Shown piece after piece: positions 27,301-35,221 of a stretch of 50,608 bases of DNA. Location: positions 1 through 50,608 of the forward strand of contig OMZE01000035.1 in NCBI GenBank assembly GCA_900315455.1. Reading direction: 5' to 3'. The stretch is from an uncultured Prevotellaceae bacterium. GTDB taxonomy: Bacteria; Bacteroidota; Bacteroidia; Bacteroidales; Bacteroidaceae. The position numbers were made by a program, and so were the translations under genes. The notes under the pieces are model-generated. The model saw only the letters and a list, made by a program, of their open reading frames with translations, was not told where the DNA came from and ran no database searches. Each line of letters begins with the position of its first letter. Within the stretch, counting starts at the first letter, position 1.

Positions 27301-28533
27301 ACTGATACCCATGTTCTCTTGCGACACCCATATGTTGCCCGACCTGTCAATCAGTTGCCCATAGAGATAGTCGCTCTTGATGGGTGCCATCCCTGTCTTG
27401 GGCGAGAAGTGCATCTGCTGTCTCGTCTCTGGGTCGTAGACGAAGAGACCGTTTCCTATGGTGGTAATCCATATTCTCCCATTCTGATCTGTTCCCACCA
27501 TATAGGGCAATATGCCCCTTTTCCGAAGCAGTTGCCCGCTGAGCACATTGAACGAGTAAATCTCGTGGCGCTTCTTGTCGATATAATAGACATTGACGTT
27601 GTTGTCGCCGATGTAGGAGTTGCCGGCATTGTCTTGATAAACCCTTCCTTCCGGCATCTGCAAGTCGTTGACACCCACTTTTCCTGTGTGGGCTGAGAAT
27701 GTGTAGGTGGTGGTATTGGTGATGACCAACAACCGCTCGTCGTTCACTGCCGCCAGTCCTCGGATAGTGTTGCCGGGCGTCCATGCCGGGAAGGCCGTGA
27801 TGTCGGCATGCAGCCTGCCGTTAGTGTCAACGTGAAGAATGCGGTTATCGGAGGTGGCGAAATAGATATGAGGTCCCATTTCCACGGCCCAGAGATAAGC
27901 ATGCTTGCTGTCGATGTTGCGCAAAGACGTAGAGCCTCTTTCCTTCATGTAGAGTCCCTTACTGGTACCTATCCATACTTTGTGGTGACTGTCGGGAAGG
28001 ATGAAGCGCACATCGTTGCTGGGCAACAGGCCATTTTGCTCATTATACTCATGGCTGGTCACCTTGCCGTTGCGGTATTTCACCTCGATACAGCCCGAAT
28101 AGGTATACCAAAGCCAGGTGTCGCCATCGGGGGTGAACACGCAGTCGCAATAGTTTTTCTGGTCGTTGCCATCGGGGATGAATCGCACGAAACGTCTCAG
28201 GTTGGTGTCGTAGCAACTATAGCGCTCGCCCTGCAAGCGGATGAAGAGCAGTCCGTTGGGGTTCTGATAGAGCCACCGCAGTCGGTTGCTCAGCAACAGT
28301 GCATTGTTTCCACTCTCGGCATGGCGCAAAACATCGGAGGAGTAACCATCATAGCGGCACAGCCCATCCGAAGTAGCCATCCAAATATATCCCTGTGGGT
28401 CTTGTACGATATTGATGATGGAGTTGCTGGGCAGTCCATCTTCTGTGTTCAGGTCACGGTATTTCAATTCCATCTGTGCCCATGCCGTAAACAAATGGAA
28501 ACAGACCGAGATCAGTATCAGTAGTTTTTTCAT
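24304..28533 (-). CDS. Hybrid two-component system sensor/regulator (HTCS)
   Basis: A 1409-residue one-protein two-component system that senses glycan fragments in the periplasm and controls the polysaccharide locus. Order: signal peptide, two-component propeller repeats (from LNTEDGLPSNSI through about 730), a Y_Y_Y domain and a transmembrane helix near 845-865. A histidine kinase follows with DLSHEFRTPL (H about 899) and its ATPase (VEDTGVGVP). A receiver domain has VVSDIKMPQMDG (D about 1200), and a C-terminal AraC-type HTH ends in CFKQYFGVTPSKYQ. The start is ATG 28533; an upstream TTG is in frame but less likely. Convergent with susCD, divergent from GH105. Confidence 0.96.
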   Translation of the reverse strand: MKKLLILISVCFHLFTAWAQMELKYRDLNTEDGLPSNSIINIVQDPQGYIWMATSDGLCRYDGYSSDVLRHAESGNNALLLSNRLRWLYQNPNGLLFIRLQGERYSCYDTNLRRFVRFIPDGNDQKNYCDCVFTPDGDTWLWYTYSGCIEVKYRNGKVTSHEYNEQNGLLPSNDVRFILPDSHHKVWIGTSKGLYMKERGSTSLRNIDSKHAYLWAVEMGPHIYFATSDNRILHVDTNGRLHADITAFPAWTPGNTIRGLAAVNDERLLVITNTTTYTFSAHTGKVGVNDLQMPEGRVYQDNAGNSYIGDNNVNVYYIDKKRHEIYSFNVLSGQLLRKRGILPYMVGTDQNGRIWITTIGNGLFVYDPETRQQMHFSPKTGMAPIKSDYLYGQLIDRSGNIWVSQENMGISVITTMPAGVRRCYAAANTSPDYVNLFRSVRQTADHRVWAGNLMGGTFLLKDTRTLQPTSIGVDDDMLSVCVDAKGHTWIGTRNKGVSVDGRFYVNNPSDSTSLPQGKVFDLLCDSKQRMWVAVNMGALCLAVPQPDGTYKFRRFLQETPLMKNVTKLLQTRSGIIFAGCGDGVVAFYPEEIIKNPNNYYYYNSSNSELGYFEIRDIFEDNDGNVWLASAGGGIYKVMDDGSLEKLWFIQYDIRHGLADNTANSIVADVTGKLWIGTNYGLSRLDPKTKSFSTYFLSADKLGDVYSENSACRMADGTLVLGTNNGIVCFNPQTTQLGSSEGRHLVVTNLLVNGTMFSEYESGKDIRLSHRQNSLTFRFSDMKFDFPHHTEYIYILTGVDKAWSQPTRGNEAVYKDLAPGTYVFHVRIVGEDAGKEATMRVVIGQPWWNTWWAWLIYLAVVGILAWYIIRLLLITYSMRNRIRMDKEISDFKQKLFMDLSHEFRTPLTLIQGSMDRMKKAGDLPANLRQPVSNMRRSTERMMRLVNQLLEMHKLQSGKLSLRLQETDVIRFLRDITMTFSDLAQNREMNLLFVPFTQHYTMFIDRGCIDKIVYNLLSNAFKYTPRKGDVTVRVRKDEGKLIIRVEDTGVGVPKDRQSQLFTRFMQANNVANSSGIGLNFTEQLALAHHGEIAFEENPLGGSIFTVKIPESADSYQPDEFAEESVLDHMADNDHDDDRQWRNYRELVAQPLNDRRVLVVDDDEDLREYIRCELAPYFTVEVAQNGSEALERIKQSPTIDLVVSDIKMPQMDGLELLKRVRADDAIFDIPFVLLTALGSIEKQLQGARFGADAYLPKPFNVALLVSKCINLIEQRDRLRKAYASTTKDSEKPGQVADDTPLLSSERDRKFREIVDMKINSNLSNPDFVVDDLAQATGYGRSQFYSKMMEVTGKTPKEYIRQKRMSRAAELLHSGEMITVAEVAYQVGFSDSLYFSRCFKQYFGVTPSKYQKG

Positions 28534-28566
28534 TGCCAAACTTTGCTGTCTTCAAGCATTCTTGCC

Positions 28567-28575
28567 ACAAAAATA
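28567..28575 (-). promoter_or_regulatory. -7 box of the sensor gene
   Basis: TATTTTTGT on the minus strand (TAnnTTTG), 33 bp before ATG 28533. A palindrome CCTGAA-aa-TTCAGG (28585-28598) occupies the -33 region. The box shares TATTTTTGTGGCA with the rhaM promoter. Confidence 0.5.
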
Positions 28576-28603
28576 GGAAAAAAACCTGAAAATTCAGGCA
28601 TTT

Positions 28604-28634
28604 CGTACAAATTTACCGATAAAACGTACATATT
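28604..28634. promoter_or_regulatory. Direct repeat in the sensor/GH105 divergent region
   Basis: CGTACAAATT (28604-28613) and CGTACATATT (28625-28634) are 21 bp apart, two helical turns, centred between the two divergent promoters. A candidate site for the sensor's AraC-type domain; inference only. Confidence 0.4.
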
Positions 28635-28661
28635 GGAAGTTTTTGGGCATGACTAAAATCC

Positions 28662-28670
28662 TACATTTGT
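28662..28670 (+). promoter_or_regulatory. -7 box of the GH105 gene
   Basis: TACATTTGT matches TAnnTTTG, 21 bp before the ATG at 28692. The TTTTTG upstream is closer (16 bp) than the usual -33 distance, so activation by a regulator is plausible. Confidence 0.5.
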
Positions 28671-28691
28671 GGTAAAAATCGGAAAACCATC

Positions 28692-29810
28692 ATGAAAAAA
28701 GCCTTCATCCTACTGACTATGACCCTCATCACCACAGTAGTCGTTGCACAGACACGCAGTGCCGACGACGTGCTGTCGGTGGCCCGCAAAGTGAACAACC
28801 ATTTCATGGCCAAGCATGCCGACCCCACGCTCGACACCAATGTGGGTCGTATCCGGCCGAGCAGCCTTTGGACCCGTGGCGTGTATTATGAAGGTCTGAT
28901 GGCGCTCTACGACATAGACCCCGACAGCCGCTACATCACCTATACCGACCTTTGGGGCAACCACCACCATTGGACTCCCCGCAACGGCATCACGACAACC
29001 GATGCCGACGACCAGTGCTGTGCCCAGACCTATATCGACCGATACATGATGACGCGCGACGAGCAGATGATTGTGCATGTGAAGGAGAATCTTGAGCACC
29101 AGATGGCTTCGGGGAAGATAGGCTACTGGACCTGGATTGACGCCATACAGATGGCCATGCCCGTCTACAGCAAGATGTATCGTGCGAGTGGCGACCGCCG
29201 CTATATCGACCACGCCATGAAGATGTATACCTGGAGCCGCGACACCTGTGGCGGTGGCCTGTTCAACACTGCTGAGGGACTGTGGTGGCGCGATGCCGAC
29301 TATGTGCCGCCATATAAGGAGAGCGACGGCCAGAACTGCTACTGGAGCCGTGGCAGTGGATGGGTGTATGCCGCCCTGGTGAGGGTAATGAGCGACTTGA
29401 ACAAGAAAGACAAGTACTACAAGCGTTTGAAGAAAGACTTCATCATGATGAGCGAAGCATTGCTGCGCTGCCAGCGTGAGGATGGTCTGTGGAACCCGTC
29501 GCTCGTCTCGCCTGTCACCTATGGTGGAAAGGAACTCACGGGAACAGCCCTTTTCCTCTACGGCATGAGTTGGGGCATCAACCACGGACTGCTGAAAAGT
29601 AAGAAATACCGTGGGGCATGCGACCGTGCCTGGGAGGGCATGGTGCGCGACTGCGTGCATGCTGACGGTTTCCTGGGGTATGTGCAGGGCACCGGCAAGG
29701 ATCCGTCGGCGGGTCAGCCCGTCACCTATACCAAGGTGCCTGATTTCGAAGACTATGGCACAGGTTGTTTTCTCCTTGGTGCCACGGAATACTACAAACT
29801 GATACGTTAA
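28692..29810 (+). CDS. Unsaturated rhamnogalacturonyl hydrolase, GH105 type
   Basis: A 372-residue exported glycoside hydrolase that should remove the unsaturated galacturonic acid left at the end of fragments by rhamnogalacturonan lyases. Its product enters the KduI-KduD-KdgK route. The signal peptide ends in VVVAQT. The (alpha/alpha)6-barrel motifs include DADDQCCAQTYIDRY (with a candidate catalytic Asp), GYWTWIDAIQMAMPVY, NCYWSRGSGWVYAALVR and TGTALFLYGMSWGI. Length matches YteR/YesR-type enzymes. It is divergent from the hybrid sensor and followed by a strong terminator, so it is a single-gene transcript. Confidence 0.93.
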   Translation: MKKAFILLTMTLITTVVVAQTRSADDVLSVARKVNNHFMAKHADPTLDTNVGRIRPSSLWTRGVYYEGLMALYDIDPDSRYITYTDLWGNHHHWTPRNGITTTDADDQCCAQTYIDRYMMTRDEQMIVHVKENLEHQMASGKIGYWTWIDAIQMAMPVYSKMYRASGDRRYIDHAMKMYTWSRDTCGGGLFNTAEGLWWRDADYVPPYKESDGQNCYWSRGSGWVYAALVRVMSDLNKKDKYYKRLKKDFIMMSEALLRCQREDGLWNPSLVSPVTYGGKELTGTALFLYGMSWGINHGLLKSKKYRGACDRAWEGMVRDCVHADGFLGYVQGTGKDPSAGQPVTYTKVPDFEDYGTGCFLLGATEYYKLIR

Positions 29811-29829
29811 GCCTGTATATCATCATTTT

Positions 29830-29884
29830 TCACGGTCACCGGCGACAGCCAAGCATGTTGTCACCGATGACCGTGATTTTTTTT
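29830..29884 (+). terminator. Terminator after the GH105 gene
   Basis: TCACGGTCA (29830-29838) pairs with TGACCGTGA (29868-29876), with further pairing inside. A run of eight T residues follows. Confidence 0.88.
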
Positions 29885-29915
29885 CGTGGGAAGCAGACTT
29901 TTGTCGGATTTTTTA

Positions 29916-29924
29916 TATATTTGC
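29916..29924 (+). promoter_or_regulatory. -7 box of the SH3 gene
   Basis: TATATTTGC matches TAnnTTTG. TTTTG lies upstream at 29899-29903 but is closer than usual. The leader to 30018 is about 90 nt and contains AAAAGGG/CCCTTTT, able to pair. Confidence 0.5.
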
Positions 29925-30017
29925 ATCAAAAAGCAAAAGGGATGACAGTTTGCCTCTCTCCCTTTTCTCTATAATGACATATTTACTTCTTATTTTATTC
30001 ACAAAAAAACGACTGAC

Positions 30018-30518
30018 ATGAAAAGAATCATCTTCCTTATGGTTGTGGTGCTCTCGGCAATGAGCATTCATGCCCAACAGTATTATGGACGCGTGTCCGA
30101 TTCCGACGGCTACTCCAACATCCGCCGCGGTCCCGGTACCGGCTATGCCATCGTGAGAACCTACCGCTCGGGCGACTACCTGTATTACACGCCCCAGAAA
30201 AATGGATGGAGCAAGGTCTACTCGGGCAAGAGCAGCAACACATTCATGGGATACATGAGCACCAACCTCATCGTGCGTGTGAATCCGCAGACAGGAGCCA
30301 CACAACAAACTTCCTCACTGAGGAGCGGCATTATCATCGACCCCGTAGACAGTTATGTGAACGTGCGTCGCGGTCCGGGCACCAACTATTCCATCTCCAG
30401 CCGCCTCAACGTGGGCACCTCCATTTACTACCAGCCCGTCAATTCCAGTTGGGCAAAGGTATACAACCGCAACAAGGCCTTTCTCGGCTATGTGGCTTTG
30501 AGCCGCATCAGGAGATAG
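30018..30518 (+). CDS. Secreted protein with two bacterial SH3 domains
   Basis: A 166-residue exported protein. The signal peptide MKRIIFLMVVVLSAMSIHAQ is followed by two SH3b repeats, about residues 22-85 and 105-166. Each carries the SH3b mark N(I/V)RRGPGT-Y (YSNIRRGPGTGYAI and YVNVRRGPGTNYSI) and a later GYV/GYM strand. Such domains usually bind peptidoglycan or other cell-wall ligands. No catalytic domain is present. It stands alone between two terminators, next to but probably not part of the polysaccharide locus. Function unknown beyond the domain. Confidence 0.88.
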   Translation: MKRIIFLMVVVLSAMSIHAQQYYGRVSDSDGYSNIRRGPGTGYAIVRTYRSGDYLYYTPQKNGWSKVYSGKSSNTFMGYMSTNLIVRVNPQTGATQQTSSLRSGIIIDPVDSYVNVRRGPGTNYSISSRLNVGTSIYYQPVNSSWAKVYNRNKAFLGYVALSRIRR

Positions 30519-30534
30519 AATATCTTATAATTAC

Positions 30535-30577
30535 ATCTCCTCTTTCGCATATTGATGAACTATGCGAAAGAGGAGAT
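30535..30577. terminator. Bidirectional terminator
   Basis: A perfect 17-bp stem, ATCTCCTCTTTCGCATA (30535-30551) with its complement at 30561-30577, and a 9-nt loop. It lies between the SH3 gene and the convergent double esterase gene. T-rich flanks on the plus side. Confidence 0.85.
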
Positions 30578-30597
30578 TTGTGTTTATTATCCATCCA

Positions 30598-32235
30598 CTA
30601 CTTCAGGTACCTGGCCAATGAAGAATGGATTTGGCGCAGTCCTGTGCGCACACTTTGTGCATTGGCCTTGGCACCCTTGAGAGAGGAATGGGTGTGGTCG
30701 TTGTTGAAAAAGGCAGCCACCCGCCGCTCTCCCATCTTGTCGTATTTGTCGGCGGTGATGTTGTGCAGGTCGACGAACTCCACCCCCGTTTGTTCCACCA
30801 CCTCACGATACCATTTCCCATAGGTGTCGTTGCGGCGCTCAATATGTCCGTCGCGCCAGATATGGCGTGGTGTGAGTGAGACGAGGATGGGCGTACCCCC
30901 CTTCTCCCTCACGTCGTTGATGAACTTGCGCAGGTACCACCCAAAAGAGTAGACCACCTCGTACTTGCCGTTAGACTTCAGGTGATAGACATGGCAGGTG
31001 TCGGCAGTGCCCGTGATGGCAGCCCGTTCCTTGAGGCTGTCGATGGCACCCACGTCGTTGTGTCCAAACTGTATGAGCACATAGTCGCCAGGCTGTATGC
31101 TGTTGTAGACCTGGTCCCAACGGCCTTCGTTGAGGTAGGTGCGGCACGAGCGTCCCGCCTTGGCGCAGTTGGCCACGGTGATTTTCCTTGTGTCGAAGAT
31201 GTCGCTGGCCACGGCTCCCCATCCCCACATGCCATCCTCGTCACTGTCGAGGTTCTTTACCGTACTGTCGCCAGTGAGGAACACCACAGGCTTGCCCTCC
31301 TCGCGTTGTACGTCGACCACAGGGAGTTCCACACCCACGAGACACGATTTCAAAAATGTTATCCACGGATGGGAGCATGCTGCTATACCCTCGGCAGCAC
31401 TCCGCGCGTTCATCATGGCACCAAACCTGCTGGTGTGAATCTTGTCGCCGAAGAAATAGTAGTTCATCTTCTCGGGTCCGAAGCCCTCGAGTTTGGTGGC
31501 AGAGATGTCGTTAAGGTCGATATAGGGCACTTGTTCCTCATCGGCCACCTGCCGGCACCACTCGCTGTGTATTTTCCTCACCACCCTGCCGTCTTCCCAT
31601 GCGTTGCGCGGCGTGAGCGACATGAGCACGGGGAAAGCCCCTGCCGCCCTCGTCTCGTTGATGAAGCGTCGCAGGTATCCACCGTAACTATATACATCTT
31701 CCGCACGGTAGGTTGTGTCGTTGCCATGAATCTCCTGCACGCTGACATGCAGCACCGTGTCGTTATCGATGCCGGGGATGCTGGCACGCGCCCTGCCGGT
31801 GTCGTAGGGTCCGTTGTCGTTGTGCCCGATGCTGATGATTACCCAGTCGCCGGGTTTCAGTGCCTTTCGGATATCGGGCCACAGCAGTCGGTAGAAGGTG
31901 CGGCTGCTGGTACCCCCGAGCGCCTGATTTTCCACGGTGATTTTCTCTTTGTCGAAGAAATCCTCAGCATAGTATCCCCATCCCCATTGTCCGTTGTTGC
32001 CATTTCCCAGCGTGCCATTGCGCATCGTACTGTTTCCGATGAGGAAGAGCACGGGATTGTTGCCTTTTCGGCTGCTCCCCGGCCTTACCCGTGCCTGACG
32101 CACCTTGTCGAGGCTGTCGAGGGTGAGGTCTTTCACATGGTTCACGTCTTCCAAGCCCTGCCGGTTGCCCTGTGCCATGCCGCCCAAGCAAGAGAGCATC
32201 GTTAATATGAGCACTAAAAATTTCCTCATAGGCAT
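30598..32235 (-). CDS. Double-domain rhamnogalacturonan acetylesterase-like protein (two CE12-type SGNH domains)
   Basis: A 545-residue exported protein made of two successive SGNH hydrolase domains resembling CE12 acetylesterases. Domain 1 (about residues 60-290) has FLIGNSTMRNG (S69), SIGHNDNGP and KIHTSRFGAMM (H267). Domain 2 (about 315-545) has FLTGDSTVKN (S324), QFGHNDVG and DHTHSSLKGAKA. Both halves also share the stretch SLTPRxxWxDG, showing an internal duplication. Both keep nucleophile and His, so both may be active. The signal peptide lies in the first 22 residues. The start is 32235 or 32229 (MRKF). It follows an SGNH gene by 23 bp in the same transcript. Confidence 0.87.
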   Translation of the reverse strand: MPMRKFLVLILTMLSCLGGMAQGNRQGLEDVNHVKDLTLDSLDKVRQARVRPGSSRKGNNPVLFLIGNSTMRNGTLGNGNNGQWGWGYYAEDFFDKEKITVENQALGGTSSRTFYRLLWPDIRKALKPGDWVIISIGHNDNGPYDTGRARASIPGIDNDTVLHVSVQEIHGNDTTYRAEDVYSYGGYLRRFINETRAAGAFPVLMSLTPRNAWEDGRVVRKIHSEWCRQVADEEQVPYIDLNDISATKLEGFGPEKMNYYFFGDKIHTSRFGAMMNARSAAEGIAACSHPWITFLKSCLVGVELPVVDVQREEGKPVVFLTGDSTVKNLDSDEDGMWGWGAVASDIFDTRKITVANCAKAGRSCRTYLNEGRWDQVYNSIQPGDYVLIQFGHNDVGAIDSLKERAAITGTADTCHVYHLKSNGKYEVVYSFGWYLRKFINDVREKGGTPILVSLTPRHIWRDGHIERRNDTYGKWYREVVEQTGVEFVDLHNITADKYDKMGERRVAAFFNNDHTHSSLKGAKANAQSVRTGLRQIHSSLARYLK

Positions 32236-32258
32236 TTCATATTATCGTTGACACTTGT

Positions 32259-33074
32259 TCAGAACGTGCAGGGCAGAGCCAGCAACTGATACATGACAGT
32301 GCGCGCCATCCGCACTTGTCCGGCATCGTTGGGATGGAGTTGGTCTTTTTCATTATGGCAATACACAATTTGCTCGTCGACGAGGGGGAAGAAGCCGCAG
32401 GTGGCATTGAGGTCGATGACGGGCACTGCCCAAATATTGGCAGCCTCCTTCACGCTCTGCACATAGGCGTCCACCCATTCGCCAATCTCATTGGTGTAGG
32501 CTTCAGTGGGTTGGATGTTTTGCTCATTGCCGTAGAAGTAGCCACGGTGTATGGGTGTGATAAGCACCACTTGCTTGGTAGGAAACATCTCCTTCACCCG
32601 TTTCATGGCGATGTTGATGCGTCCCCGGTAGGTGTCTTTGTTCATCGAGGGCTCGCGGTGACGGCGCAACACGGTTGCCCGTGGACGGTGCACGGCAGCC
32701 TCTACCGAGTCTTCGGCGATGGTATACCAATCTCCGATAGGCACGGCGGCATTGAAGTCGTTGGTTCCGATAAAGATGAGGATGGCATCGAAGTCATCAC
32801 CATGCTCCGCCTTGAGTTTCTCGGCCTGGTTGGGGATGTCGTTCCACTGGCGACCGCTCACAGCATAGACAAAGGGCTCGATGTCGAGCCAGGTCTGCAG
32901 CCAGTGCCACCATTTCTTCTGTGAGCCATTGTTGCGGGGGTCGGTGATACTGTCGCCAAAATATGCCACCCTTTTCCCTTGCCAGGGGTGCTGGAATGTC
33001 ATTACCGCCTGTGCTGCGGCGGGCAAGCCGAGGGTCAGCAAGGTGGCAAGAAGTAGTGCTTTGATCGTTTTCAT
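32259..33074 (-). CDS. Secreted SGNH/GDSL hydrolase
   Basis: A 271-residue exported esterase of the lipase-like GDSL class. The signal peptide ends at PAAAQAV. Block I is YFGDSITD (S42), IFIGTNDFN is block III, and HPNDAGQVRMA near the C-terminus supplies the Asp/His pair. The family deacetylates sugars or cleaves other esters; a carbohydrate ester is likely from its position before the double CE12-like gene, but the substrate is not shown. The start is ATG 33074; the longer reading runs into intergenic repeats. The 202-bp region upstream holds a palindrome and G-rich tandem repeats. Confidence 0.86.
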   Translation of the reverse strand: MKTIKALLLATLLTLGLPAAAQAVMTFQHPWQGKRVAYFGDSITDPRNNGSQKKWWHWLQTWLDIEPFVYAVSGRQWNDIPNQAEKLKAEHGDDFDAILIFIGTNDFNAAVPIGDWYTIAEDSVEAAVHRPRATVLRRHREPSMNKDTYRGRINIAMKRVKEMFPTKQVVLITPIHRGYFYGNEQNIQPTEAYTNEIGEWVDAYVQSVKEAANIWAVPVIDLNATCGFFPLVDEQIVYCHNEKDQLHPNDAGQVRMARTVMYQLLALPCTF

Positions 33075-33110
33075 GAGGTTTAAGTGAAGTTTGTTGTTCT
33101 TTATTGGAGG

Positions 33111-33129
33111 GTTGCGACATAGTCGCAAC
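33111..33129. repeat. Palindrome GTTGCGAC-ATA-GTCGCAAC
   Basis: A perfect 8-bp inverted repeat with a 3-nt centre, 37 bp upstream of the SGNH gene start and immediately before the G-rich tandem repeats. Confidence 0.7.
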
Positions 33130-33155
33130 ATACTTGACGGCCTTAGATACAGGGG

Positions 33156-33260
33156 CAACTTGGGGGGACAGCCTTGCCAACTTGGGGGGACAGCCTTGCC
33201 AACTTGGGGAACAGCCTTGCCAACTTGGGGGGAGCAGCCTTGCCAACTTGGGGGCCCCTG
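33156..33260. repeat. G-rich tandem repeat, about 22-bp unit, 4 full and 1 partial copies
   Basis: Units of 22, 22, 21 and 23 bp with core CAACTTGGGGGGACAGCC (first two identical), then a partial fifth copy ending in GGGGGCCCCTG. The repeat fills the space between the LtaS-like gene and the SGNH gene. The unit is not a multiple of three and varies by single-base insertions in the G-run, arguing against coding. Confidence 0.9.
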
Positions 33261-33276
33261 GGTGTTGCCGTTATGG

Positions 33277-35211
33277 CTATTTGCTCCGCCGCTGCATGAA
33301 CTCTGCTGTCTGCACCATGGCGAAGACGTAGTCGCGCAGGGTGTTGAAATGCGGATTGGAGGAGGTGGGTGTCAGTTTGCCCTCGGGGGTGACATCATAG
33401 CAGAAGTCGCGCCCGAGTGAAGGGTTGTAGATATAGCAAGCCACGCTGTCGCGTGCCACTACCTGCGTGTCGGAGGTATAGAACACCTTGTCGCGCTTCT
33501 GGCGCAGAAGGTCGATGCCGAAGCCGTCGTAGTCGTAGCCGATGTGCATCAGTCCAAGCAAGGTGGGCATCACGTCGACCTGTGTTCCCAGTCCGTTGTA
33601 GATGGCAGGCTCGATGCCCGGCCCAAAGATCATCAAGGGGATGTGGTTGTACGACTGCGGCAGTTCGGAGTCCATCTCGCCCACCAGTTTCCCATGGTCG
33701 GCAAGGACAACGAAGATGGTGTTGTCATACCACGGCTGTTTCCGTGCCTCGCTGAGGAACTGTCCGATACACCAGTCGGCATACTCCACGATTTGCGTTT
33801 CCGGTTCCTTGGTACGTGTCTTCATCCAACTGGGCACAATGTATGGCGGGTGGTTGCTGATGGTGAGGATTGTCGCCATGAACGGTTTCCCATTCTTTGC
33901 CGTTTGGTTGATGACCGGCAGCGCATAGTCGAAGAGGTATTTGTCGGGCACGCCAAAACTATTGGCCACCTCGTCGGCAGGGTAGTTCTCCTGTGCATAA
34001 ATCTCGTCGTAGCCATTGGTGCGGAAGAAGGCATTCATGTTGTCGTATTGCGACTCATGTGTCATGAAGAAGAGGTTGTGGTAGCCCTGCTGCTTGAGTA
34101 CGGTGGGCAGTCCGCTGCGCCGTGGCGTCACCGTTCCCTTCATCAGGTTGCGCATCATCAGTGCCGGGAAAGAGTAGAGCGTAGCGGTGAGTCCGTGGTT
34201 GGTGTGTATGCCAGCCGAATAGAAATGGGTGAAGGCAAGGGAGTGATGGTAGAGGCTGTCGAGGGTCGGGGTGAGCGGTTGCTGCTGTCCGAAGGTCTGC
34301 ATGAGACTTGCCGACATCGACTCCATGAGAATGATCACTACGTTGGGTGTCGTCGCCATGCTGTCGGCGACAACCCGCCTGTGGAGCACCGCCGTGCTGT
34401 CGACCACCCCTGTGATGCCCAGCGACTGCCGGGCATGGGCCACGGCCTTGCCATAGGGCATGAGGTGCAGTTCGGCGTTCTCTTTCCTCAGGTCGTCGAG
34501 CGTGCTGGTGAGCAGGTTGAAGGTAGGCGAGATGCCCAGTTGATTGAGGAACGGGTCCTCGCAATAGTATGCCTGACTGATTTTGATGGGGTTGTAGCCA
34601 ACCCTTCCCCTTATACCGAAGATGCAAAGGCCAATGAGAGCAGCCGAGAGCACCAACTTTGCCACGACATATCCCCATCCCTTCGCGGGTGGAGCCTCAT
34701 TGATACACCTGTCGGTTCTCCTGCGCCACCACCTGACAGCAAAGGCGAAGAGCAGCACCGTGACAAGGAACAAGAGGATATAGGGCCAATAGGATGCCTC
34801 GCCCACCAACATGCCTGTGGTGGTACCCACATACCCGAACCATCCAAAGATGGACGAGTCGAGGTTCTTGAAGAAATAAGCGAAATAGGGGATATTGGCG
34901 GCAGAGATGCCCATGAGTATGGTGAAAAACACCACTACCCACACGGCAGCCGCCCGCCGCAGCACCTTGGCATAGCAGCCGAAGACAGCCGGCAGCAAGA
35001 GCACGGCAAGCGGCAAAACCATCACATAGCATGCCACGACATTGTCGAACCACAGTCCTTTGACGAAAGCCGTGGTCACAGGTGCGCCACCGTCTTTCGC
35101 CATCATGGAGTGGAGAGCGGTAAACTGCACCAGACGGTAGACAGAGAGCATGAGGAGGCCTGCCACATGCAAGCCTACCAGAAAGGCTATCAGTCGGAGG
35201 AATCTTTTCAT
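33277..35211 (-). CDS. LtaS-like membrane phosphotransferase / sulfatase-fold protein
   Basis: A 644-residue protein with about five N-terminal transmembrane helices (to about residue 200) and a periplasmic alkaline-phosphatase-fold domain. VVIILMESMSASLM starts the domain. The nucleophile position in HTNHGLTATLYSFPAL is Thr (about 340), as in LtaS-type lipoteichoic acid synthases, not the Cys/Ser of true sulfatases. VVLADHGKLVGE and SYNHIPLMIFGPG supply metal ligands. In Gram-negatives such proteins move phosphoglycerol or phosphoethanolamine onto lipids or glycans; the acceptor is unknown here. The zinc-ribbon gene precedes it by 10 bp. Confidence 0.88.
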   Translation of the reverse strand: MKRFLRLIAFLVGLHVAGLLMLSVYRLVQFTALHSMMAKDGGAPVTTAFVKGLWFDNVVACYVMVLPLAVLLLPAVFGCYAKVLRRAAAVWVVVFFTILMGISAANIPYFAYFFKNLDSSIFGWFGYVGTTTGMLVGEASYWPYILLFLVTVLLFAFAVRWWRRRTDRCINEAPPAKGWGYVVAKLVLSAALIGLCIFGIRGRVGYNPIKISQAYYCEDPFLNQLGISPTFNLLTSTLDDLRKENAELHLMPYGKAVAHARQSLGITGVVDSTAVLHRRVVADSMATTPNVVIILMESMSASLMQTFGQQQPLTPTLDSLYHHSLAFTHFYSAGIHTNHGLTATLYSFPALMMRNLMKGTVTPRRSGLPTVLKQQGYHNLFFMTHESQYDNMNAFFRTNGYDEIYAQENYPADEVANSFGVPDKYLFDYALPVINQTAKNGKPFMATILTISNHPPYIVPSWMKTRTKEPETQIVEYADWCIGQFLSEARKQPWYDNTIFVVLADHGKLVGEMDSELPQSYNHIPLMIFGPGIEPAIYNGLGTQVDVMPTLLGLMHIGYDYDGFGIDLLRQKRDKVFYTSDTQVVARDSVACYIYNPSLGRDFCYDVTPEGKLTPTSSNPHFNTLRDYVFAMVQTAEFMQRRSK

Positions 35212-35221
35212 TGTCGACCTG

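Noticed and set aside
28534-28539. TTG start for the hybrid sensor
   Set aside because: An ATG two codons later begins a clean signal peptide, so the TTG extension is unnecessary.
33156-33260. CRISPR array or repeat-protein gene
   Set aside because: Units are directly adjacent with no spacers, and 21-23 bp variation breaks any reading frame.
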